A stretch of 64,000 bases of DNA from Trissonchulus latispiculum. Lineage: Eukaryota; Nematoda; Enoplea; Enoplida; Ironidae. The notes under the pieces were generated by a model. That model did not search any database. It worked only from the letters and a program-made list of their open reading frames with translations, and was not told where the DNA came from. The stretch covers positions 62,001 to 126,000 of the forward strand of contig JASAND010010797.1 of NCBI GenBank assembly GCA_030248195.1, in the 5' to 3' direction. Below, piece by piece: positions 57,772 through 64,000 of the stretch. The position numbers and the translations under genes are program-made. Position 1 is the first letter of the stretch. Each line of letters begins with the position of its first letter.

Positions 57772-57828
57772 TACCTTCACGGCATAATCAATTACTCGCT
57801 TGCAACCAACAAGAACTCTTAACGACAT
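47318..57828 (-). CDS. ETFB: Electron transfer flavoprotein subunit beta, 6 exons
   Basis: Beta subunit of the mitochondrial matrix ETF heterodimer. ETF takes electrons from acyl-CoA and amino-acid dehydrogenases and passes them to ETF-QO; beta holds the AMP and helps hold the FAD of the alpha partner. Exons: 57775-57828, 54824-54982, 53651-53809, 53421-53483, 52647-52808, 47318-47488; 768 bases, 255 aa, the same length as the human protein. Visible: RVIDYAVK at the start, [35 protein letters not shown], the [12 protein letters not shown] nucleotide-site region, the ETF-beta signature [14 protein letters not shown]...LPAV, and the recognition loop [18 protein letters not shown]. The start ATG at 57828 is in frame and matches the family N-terminus. 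Introns 1, 2 and 5 are loaded with transposons, yet the coding frame is intact, so the gene is very probably functional. Confidence 0.96.
47990..52510 (-). pseudogene. Degraded LINE (APE-type) in ETFB intron 5, interrupted
   Basis: Read on the minus strand, in order: a hydrophobic leader and degenerate 2A-like motif (52290-52352); [10 protein letters not shown]; a proline-rich stretch; LRILQWNVV, the start of an apurinic-type endonuclease (51890-51930); then, after an inserted 2.4-kb element (49505-51870), [21 protein letters not shown] (near 49110-49131) and the catalytic SDHDPI (near 48885); and last the beginning of a reverse transcriptase ([19 protein letters not shown], 48100-48180). It stops there. 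Frames shift several times and stops occur, so it is dead. The order fits CR1/L2/Jockey-like elements with one endonuclease. Confidence 0.82.
49505..51870. mobile_element. TIR element inserted in the LINE
   Basis: Ends CAGGGCTGCCGCG and CGCGGCAGCCCTG are inverted and interrupt the LINE endonuclease domain. GAAGGA flanks both sides (49499-49504, 51871-51876), a 6-bp repeat, shorter than the usual hAT 8 bp. Next to both ends are AAAAGGAAATAAAAGGAA arrays that run in the same direction rather than inverted. Two long A/T palindromes lie at 49877-49914 and 50569-50607. No transposase is encoded. Confidence 0.78.
52647..52808 (-). CDS. ETFB: ETFB exon 5
   Basis: Acceptor TTTTAG; carries the ETF-beta signature and [15 protein letters not shown]; donor GTGAGA. 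54 codons. Confidence 0.95.
53421..53483 (-). CDS. ETFB: ETFB exon 4
   Basis: Acceptor [26 protein letters not shown] then Q; donor GTACGC. 21 codons. Confidence 0.93.
53651..53809 (-). CDS. ETFB: ETFB exon 3
   Basis: Acceptor [24 protein letters not shown] through SDVVIVGKQ; donor GTATAT. 53 codons. Confidence 0.95.
53925..54560 (+). repeat. Tail module of composite, solo copy 3
   Basis: Homologous to 31480-32110 (GTTGGGACTTAGAA, ATGGCTATTTGGCC, GCGAAAATTTTCAAAGTTGG), ending near an imperfect hairpin (ATTATAGGG ... CCCTATAAT, 54539-54572). No foldback head or array is present. It lies in ETFB intron 2. Confidence 0.72.
54824..54982 (-). CDS. ETFB: ETFB exon 2
   Basis: Acceptor [24 protein letters not shown] through [12 protein letters not shown]; donor GTATAT. 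53 codons. Confidence 0.95.
55242..55654. mobile_element. Foldback MITE (CATAATATACGGTA ends)
   Basis: Left and right halves are long inverted repeats from CATAATATACGGTA through CACGGAAAGAG to the central GCGAACGAGTTGGTT region, so nearly all 413 bp can form one hairpin. It lies in ETFB intron 1, directly beside a CAGGGTATTTTTA MITE. Confidence 0.8.
55658..56005. mobile_element. CAGGGTATTTTTA MITE, copy 3
   Basis: It starts CAGGGTATTTTTAGGG and ends AAAAATACCATG, and is flanked by TGATT on both sides (55653-55657, 56006-56010). It has a CCGGC-AAA-GCCGG mini-hairpin at 55843-55855 and G/C runs at both ends. Confidence 0.68.
56075..57045 (-). pseudogene. Degraded LINE with 2A-like motif in ETFB intron 1
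   Basis: On the minus strand: a leader [12 protein letters not shown], then the 2A-like DMERNPGP (56961-56984); a cysteine cluster WLCRVC...CVRC...GGC resembling a PHD-type finger; a proline-rich linker; NIKVWQWNG, the start of an endonuclease; [10 protein letters not shown] (56480-56510); and GGDFNAH (56136-56160). It is cut off before the reverse transcriptase. Frameshifts and stops make it a pseudogene, and no ATG precedes the leader in frame. It belongs to a different subfamily from the LINE at 47990-52510 but has the same part order. Confidence 0.82.
56961..56984 (-). other. 2A-like ribosome-skipping motif
   Basis: Codes for DMERNPGP after a hydrophobic/AG run, matching the D-x-E-x-N-P-G-P core of 2A peptides. 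In known 2A sequences the ribosome skips the bond before the final proline. Similar motifs at the N-terminus of LINE proteins are known from several invertebrates. Confidence 0.8.
57256..57575 (+). repeat. Tail module of composite, truncated copy 4
   Basis: It starts ATATGCTCATCATGGTCAGC and keeps the GGCCAGATATC and GAGCTGGCACGGTGCTCGAA stretches, but the middle is deleted and the terminal hairpin is missing. Confidence 0.65.
57703..57774. repeat. (TA)n microsatellite at ETFB exon 1 donor
   Basis: A 62-bp pure TA run (57703-57764) continues as ATATATATAC up to the 5' splice site of intron 1. Confidence 0.95.
57775..57828 (-). CDS. ETFB: ETFB exon 1
   Basis: [18 protein letters not shown]; donor GTATAT, followed at once by a long (TA)n run in intron 1. 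Confidence 0.92.
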
Positions 57829-57959
57829 GACAACCACCAAATGTCGAAGTTCAGTCTATAATGGGATAGTAGGACTAGGTACGTATATATAGTTGTTTCA
57901 TAATAGTCAGGAAGGAAGATACCCACTCGAATATGCGACAAAACCCAATCAATGCGTGA

Positions 57960-58980
57960 GCTACCTGTATATACATATGAGCTAGACCTACGATCAGGGG
58001 GGCACTGGCTTTTTCCTACAGGGGGGGCGTGGGGGCCCCCCCAGAATTTCGTTTCCCCCCCCCCCAGACTTGGGTCGTTCACCCCAGAACCGCCCCCCTA
58101 GGATTCGGGCCTTCCCCCCCAGAACTTTAAAGTGCCCGGAAAAATAGGGTTTTGAGGGTAAATTTTGAAAAATTTTTCCGGCATCGCCGGATTTTTACCC
58201 ATTTTAAAGCATTTTTTAGCTATTTTAAGCTTAATTGAGGTTAAAAATATATAGTTAATATTTTAGCTCAGCAGCAAAAAAATACCTATTTTTTAAGCAT
58301 TTTTGAAAAAATTTTCTTCCTCCCCCCCAGAAATCCGTGCTCCCCCAGACCTGGGGGGGACCGCCCCCCAGACTGCTGGTTTATTTTTACTGGGGGGGGG
58401 CCGCCCCCCATTCGAGGTCCCCCCCCCATAACTTTAAAGTGCCCGAGAAAAATTTGAAAAATTTTTCCGGCATCGCCGATTTTCCTCATTTTTTAGCTAT
58501 TTTAAGCTTAATTGAGGTTAAAAATATTAGTTATATTTTAGCTCAGCAGCAAAAAAATACCTATTTTTTAAGCATTTTTTGAAAAAATTTTCTTCCCCCC
58601 CCCATCCCCCAACCCGCCCCGTAACCCAAAAATTGCCAAATTTTACCATTTTTACCCTAAATTTTCGAAAACTTTTCCGGCTTCGCCGGAGTTTTAGCGA
58701 AATTGTAACGTAAAAAACACCTAAAATCAGTCATTTTTTAGCTAGTTTTGGCATTTTTTGCACAAAAAACGTAAAAAATTAGCAAAATTTTTCCAGAACT
58801 ATGCCCCCCCATTTCTGGTGAGCCATGGGGGGCAACTTAGAGCCCCCCCCCCCCCATAAAGCCCCTCCCCATAAATGTTGGCCTAAAACTAAGCCAGCAG
58901 ACTTCCCCCCCACAGGAAATTTTTGCCCAGGAAAAAGCCAGGGGGCACAGCTAGGTTCATTTAGCACCCCACCTGCACCC
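57960..58980. repeat. C/G-run MITE cluster
   Basis: C and G runs of up to a dozen bases alternate with AAAATTTTTG-type DNA. Two sub-blocks (58130-58310 and 58430-58590) are near-duplicates, each with a CCGGC-ATC-GCCG mini-hairpin; a third has CCGGC-TTC-GCCGG at 58677-58689. No gene. Confidence 0.55.
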
Positions 58981-59362
58981 CGCTTTTCGTGCCCGTTCGT
59001 GCTGGTGATGGGAGTTAGCTAACATTTTAGTGCTACGTTAGTGCTGTTTAGTGCTAAAAGTGCTAAACTCGAAACTTACGAAAGCTATAGTATTCTTAAG
59101 GTAAATATTCGGGGTGTGTGCAAAATTAAAAACTTGCGTATTTTCAGATTCTAACGGATAACATAAATAAAATAGAGTTTGTCTGCTATGCTTGACGTTC
59201 GTGCTGCAAGGAAAAAGCTATTTTAAACAATTTTTACGACTTTAAATTAACAATACTTTCTAACAACCAGTCAACGGCAGGTTTTAGTAGCTAACGATTA
59301 GCTTATTTTCTGCGCAAGCTAAATTTAGCAGCAGTAGTTTCACCGAAAATTTTGGTTGCGCG

Positions 59363-59768
59363 CATAGGTGTAATGGGGGGGGGGGGGGGTAACCCCCCAT
59401 GCATTTTTTGCAAACCCCCCCACCCCCCCCCCCAACTGGGGGGGGGGGGGGGTAGTCGCGCCCGCTACACTTTTATAACGATTTTATGGACTTCTAGACT
59501 CAATATTAACCTTATTCTGGACTCAGAAACATGTTGGCAATCAAGTTTCGAGTTTAAAAACACTGTCTAATGCTAAAATTACTTAATGATTTCATGTTTT
59601 TCGGCATTAGCAATGGCTGAAAATGCGATTTTTGGTATGAAAATAGAAAAACTTTTTTGGGGGAGGTTTGGGGGGGTCGTGTGGGGGTTTTGGGGGGGGT
59701 CTAAAAAGGGCCCCCCCCAAAATTCCGGGGGAGGGGGCCCCCCAACCCAAATCCCCGTTACACCTATG
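59363..59768. mobile_element. CATAGGTGTA MITE, copy 1
   Basis: Ends CATAGGTGTAATGGGG and CCCCGTTACACCTATG are inverted. Flanks GTTGCGCG (59355-59362) and GTTGCGGG (59769-59776) match at 7 of 8 bases, a hAT-like duplication. The element has long G and C runs inside. Confidence 0.78.
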
Positions 59769-60377
59769 GTTGCGGGGGGGGGGGGTGAACTTTGGAAATT
59801 TGATGGTCGAGCCCGGTAATGTGATATGGGTACCCCCCCGAACCCCCCCCAAAATTCGGACCTCAGAAAATTCAAAAACTGGCCTAAAAACGCAAACTTT
59901 TCTGTATTTTAACGCTTTTTTCGTCAAAACAAGACTTGTTTTTATCGTTTTAGGCGTTTTCACACGGTTTTAAAGCAATTCTAAGCCAAAATTTGAGGAA
60001 AATTTTGCAAAAACTGACCATTTTTAGCAAAATTTAGCTAACTTTTTGGCCCCAAAACGTGGTGGGGGGGGGGTTCGGGGTGGGGTAACCAAAAGTGGGA
60101 GGAGGGATAGTCCAAAAATCTGGGGGAGGGGTAACCAAAAGTGGGGGAGGGATAGTCCAAAAATCTGACGCGTGAGAAGTTAACAGCCGACCAACAGGTA
60201 CACGAGTTGAAAATGTCGTGTACCAGGGTACGCTGCTGCGTACTTTCGGTACACGCACTTCGTTTTTCGTGTACCTCAAGATTTTTTGGGGTACGCAAAC
60301 AAGCATTTTGGCTGCTAACTTCTCATAAGCCTGGAGATAGCTAACCAAGATTTCGTTGTGAATGTGTTAGAAGGGAG

Positions 60378-60425
60378 CATAGGTGTGTTTGGGGTGGGGT
60401 GGGCACCCCTTCCCCCAAATGGAGT
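60378..60425 (+). mobile_element. Left end of an outer CATAGGTGT element
   Basis: CATAGGTGTGTTTGGGGTGG marks the start of another member of the family; only 48 bp on, a second member (60426-60830) is inserted in it. The outer right end cannot be fixed. Confidence 0.5.
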
Positions 60426-60830
60426 CATAGGTGTACCTAGAGAAAACGGGGGAGGGGTAGCCGAAATTAAGGTGGGTGGGGTCAGCCGTTTTCAGGTGGG
60501 GTGGGGTCCGGAAAACTCGAATTTGGGGGGTAAAATTTTTTGGTGTAAAATTTAGAAAAAATCCACAAATTTGCAAAAAAAGCGTTATTTTCAACTAAAA
60601 ATCAACAATATTTCTTCATTTTTGCTCATTTATTAGAAAAAACTTGATTTTTGCTAATTTTGAGGCAAAATTTTCAAAATTTTGAGGGTGGGGTCTGGCA
60701 AATTTGGGTGGGTGGGGTCTCTTGTTTGGCCATTTGGGGGTGGGGTCTGCCTCCGAAATTTCGAGGGTGGGGTCGGCACTTTTCCATTTGGGGGGAGGGG
60801 TTCCCCCCACCCTCCCCAGGTACACCTATG
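60426..60830. mobile_element. CATAGGTGTA MITE, copy 2 (nested)
   Basis: Ends CATAGGTGTACCTAG and CCAGGTACACCTATG, with the perfect 8-bp duplication AATGGAGT (60418-60425, 60831-60838). Same length as copy 1 (405 against 406 bp). Confidence 0.85.
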
Positions 60831-61004
60831 AATGGAGTGGTCGCCTCGCCACCCCCAATTTTTTCCTACCCCTCCCCCCAAATCGATTTTTTCAGACCCC
60901 TCCCGCTTAAAAATTTTCAAACCCCTACCTAAATTTTTCAAAATTAACCACCATAGACTGGAAAGATGGGTGGTCAATAGTCAACGGCAAATGCATGAGC
61001 AGCA

Positions 61005-61008
<4 letters not shown>

Positions 61009-61052
<44 letters not shown>
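61009..61052. repeat. (TA)n microsatellite
   Basis: A pure TA run of 44 bp. Confidence 0.95.
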
Positions 61053-61053
<1 letters not shown>

Positions 61054-61743
61054 GATTTGTAGAGTCATTTTGGCACTAGATAATGAAAGGGCGAATTTTT
61101 GGCCCTGTATTTTTTCGACCCCGCGTATTTTTTCGATTTGGGTCCGAAAAAATAGTCAATTTTCAAAATTTTTCTGAAAGCACAGCCGTTGCCCGGGAAC
61201 TTTGGGCATGGGAAGAAACTAGACCCCACCCCACACATGCTGGGCCATATGCGGGATCTCTACTCTACGGCAATCCTATAAAAAGTTATCCAAAAAGTTG
61301 CCAAATCGTATTTTTTTCGAACCTTTACTATACTGTATATGTATCTTTTCTGTGCGTTTCAGGTTGTATACAGGCTCTGGCATATATATATTTCGTTTGT
61401 GAGATGGAACATTCTCCATGCATTGTTGTTTTCTAAGCCTGCAAAGGTGCATACTTGCACCCAGCATTAAAAGTTGCAGCTTAGAGAATTCCTGTTGCAT
61501 GAGCAAGTTATTCACATACGTACGGACATGATGTATATGCATACAACCGGATTGTCCTTCTCCAATTATCAGTATCCTCCAATATGTAGCAATGATTTCG
61601 TTGGGTAAGTTGAGTATCTACATACATTTTGTCGTTTTTTGATTTGAACTATTTTGATTTTTTAGTTAATTTCTAAATGTAAATGTAACCTGGTCATACA
61701 GAACAGATGTATATACCAGGTAGTACGGTATATATATCTTTTA

Positions 61744-62003
61744 CAGGGGAGTAACCCCACCCAAAATCGCCCCCCGGGATTTTTTTGGGGGCACAAATTT
61801 TTGCCCAAAAAACGCAAATTTTCAAAAATCGAATTCGAATTCGAAACCCCGGGTTCTTCGCAAATTTATAGGTAAAAATGGCTACTTTTAGCTTAAATCC
61901 TGGGATTTTTGAAATCTTTTGCGTTTGTACAGCAAAACACGCTAAAAATACCACTTGTTGGCTCATTTTTGCATTCCCAACCGGAAAAAACAAAAATACC
62001 CTG
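61744..62003. mobile_element. CAGGG MITE, diverged copy
   Basis: The right end AAAATACCCTG is typical of the CAGGGTATTTTTA family; the left end CAGGGGAGTAACCCC is diverged. Internal C and G runs. No target duplication visible. Confidence 0.5.
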
Positions 62004-62429
62004 TCAAAGCACTTACGTATTATACACTTATTATATACGTGTATACGTATAATATACACACATATTAGCAACCACACATATGTACACATTATCAACCATA
62101 CATACCCAAAGTTCCAAATGAGGAGAGAAAATTAGCTTATAATCAGATTAAATCATAGCAGGATCAATCCAATATATAATGGAAATGAAGAAATATTGAT
62201 AATAAAAAATAACGCACAAAATGTGTGTGAATATAAACATAGCAGAGCAAGTGGTCCAAATATTTCGATGCATGATCTCAACAATTCCACGATCTCTGCA
62301 GTAAATAAATGACCTCTGCTCAAGTCTTCAATCAGTAAATAATAATTAGCAACTACGTATATATATATATATATAACGTGCGTTCGTACGTTGTAACGTA
62401 CTTCCAGTTGAAAGCTAAAACAAAAAATA

Positions 62430-63500
62430 CGTAGATAAGTAGGAGGGGTTTCCTCAAATTGTTGGGTTGTTAGGGGGGGGTTTTTAATTTTGGGGGGGGG
62501 GTACTCTCTAAACCTCCCCCAATGATATACACCTATGATTGTGTCTTAGAGACCATACGGCTGGTTCTTCATATTTTAGGCGTTTTTACACAGTCTTACA
62601 GCCCTTGTCGGTTAAACTGTGAGAAAACTTTGTTAAAAATGATGCATTTTTAGACAAAAGAATTTTTGGGTCTAAAATCGTGTATTTCTCATAATAATAA
62701 ACAGTGTAAGCCAACAATTTGGACAGTTTTGAAAATTTATCCTAAAAATGCCAAATTTGGCTCGCGCCCGGGGCCACAAATTGGGGGGCGTCCCCCCCAA
62801 CCCCCCACCTTACACCTATGCTATATACTCAGGGTGTTTTCCACGGGAGAGGTCCTAGGTGTGGCTGGCGAAAAAAGTGGGGTGGGGGTTTGAAAAATTA
62901 GGCAGGGGGTCTAGCAAAAAAGGGAGGGGGAGGAGGAGGGGGGGTCGAAAAAAGTAGATTTGGGTGGTGGGGTTAGAAAAATTCTTTTCTTCTAAATATA
63001 AGGCCTGTTTTTAATGTTTTAGGCGTTTTGTCAAAGGTGTAACGGAGATTTCGGGAAGGGGCCCCCTCCCCCAGAATTTGGGGGGGCCTTTTTAGACCTT
63101 TTAGCCTTTTTAGACCCCCCCCCACGAACCCCCAACAGTGGCGGCCATAGGTGTGGTTGGCGAAAAAAATGGGGGTGGGGGTTTGAAAAAAGGTAGGGTG
63201 GGGGGTGTTAAATAATAAATAAATTAAATTAATAAATAAATAAATAAATTTATTATAAAGACTTAAGCCAAAAATTTGGATTTTTTTGAAAAATTTTGCA
63301 GAATTTACCATTGAAATACCCAATTCCAAAATTTTCTCGCCTTCCGCGTAACTACCCCCCCCCCCCTCAGACCCCACTTGGGGAGGCCGGATGCCCCCAA
63401 AATCGTTGGGGGGGGGTTTGGAAAAATTCCAACGTAATACTTCGAAAACGTTTTCCAAAAATAAGCCCCTCCCCATTTTGGGTGAGCCTCCTCATAAAGT
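62430..63500. repeat. Decayed CATAGGTGT / G-run MITE cluster
   Basis: Right-end motifs ACACCTATG finish at 62537 and 62820; left-end motifs (C)(C/A)TAGGTGTGG are near 62855 and 63145. Between them are G/C runs and an AATAAATAAATA stretch near 63215-63250. Too decayed to split into separate elements. Confidence 0.5.
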
Positions 63501-64000
63501 TTAGCCAAAATAGAGCCAGGTTACTGAAGAACACCCCAGTTTCTATCTGGGCTGCTAACGCGACGCAAATATCGGTTGTACGACGAAGCTGGTCCATTTT
63601 TTCGGAATTTTGCAGATATCGTAACAATTTTTTATCGGAAATGGACCCTAAACGTCAAAGGGAGTGGCTCATATGCCAACTGGAGGGATTCAAATGCCGA
63701 AGGGAGGGCCACGGACCGTTGGACGGACCCGCTGCTGAATGGCTACGGACAGATCTCAGTTTCAAGCTGTATATACTGAGTGAATACTAAAACAAACTGT
63801 ATATTGTAGAAAAGGTTTACGTACATGTACATGTAAAAAGCACATACCCAACAGTGATGATTGTGGATTGTCAACTTCGGTTTCACAGTCAATACATCGG
63901 TAGCATATATATAACGTATGATATGTAGTATAGCGAACCGTGTGCATTATGCTACAGAGTTCAAGTTCTGGAACAGCCGTCGAAATTAATTACCTCGACG
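63501..64000. other. Unassigned DNA at window end
   Basis: An open stretch around 63640-63780 (MDPKRQREWLICQLEGF) matches nothing I recognise. A minus-strand piece near 63860-63900 (CYRCIDCETEVDNPQSSLL followed by GTATGT) looks exon-like but has no supporting partner in the window. Confidence 0.25.

Noticed and set aside
57658..57774. Tyr/Ile run encoded after ETFB exon 1
   Set aside because: It is the (TA)n microsatellite of intron 1 read through the 5' splice site.

Overview
The window reads as animal nuclear DNA. It is AT-rich, its few genes are split by GT-AG introns, it carries a eukaryotic tRNA with internal promoter boxes, and most of it is transposable-element sequence. Three protein genes can be assembled exon by exon with every reading frame intact: two tandem-repeat galectins (279 and 277 aa) and the beta subunit of the mitochondrial electron transfer flavoprotein (ETFB, 255 aa). 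All three lie on the minus strand. The galectins have the domain order, length and sequence style of the nematode LEC-1 type; the first carbohydrate domain of one has H-V-S-V-R where vertebrate galectins have H-F-N-P-R. I therefore infer a nematode, and the large introns and heavy repeat load suggest a lineage outside the compact Caenorhabditis type. This is inference, not proof.

Layout. 1-12.4 kb: a TTTAATCC foldback element with a TTAA-flanked MITE inside it, a GGGGCC-rich element, tRNA-Lys(CTT), and several hAT-like non-autonomous elements with short-repeat arrays at their ends. 13.0-16.9 kb: galectin B, with a retroposon in intron 3. 17-26 kb: second copies of the foldback, hAT-like and TTAA families and a LINE reverse-transcriptase remnant. 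27.2-35.1 kb: galectin A, whose 4.4-kb fourth intron holds a 2.6-kb composite element. 35-47 kb: intergenic DNA with MITEs, a second copy of the composite element (37.4-40.1 kb) and a second GGGGCC element. 47.3-57.8 kb: ETFB, whose introns hold two degraded LINEs (one with a clear 2A-like motif), a 2.4-kb TIR element, a foldback and two copies of the composite element's tail. 58-64 kb: a graveyard of C/G-homopolymer MITEs with no gene I can support.

The genes do not form a pathway. The galectins are lectins that bind glycans outside or on cells and arose by local duplication: all six introns sit at matching positions. ETFB passes electrons from mitochondrial acyl-CoA and other dehydrogenases to ETF-QO.

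The least familiar element is the composite: a 181-182-bp-armed hairpin head, then a tandem array private to each copy (153-bp or 149-bp units), then a shared ~0.73-kb tail ending in a 17-18-bp hairpin whose arms differ between copies yet still pair. It resembles Helitron/Helentron-type non-autonomous elements but I could not assign it to a family.
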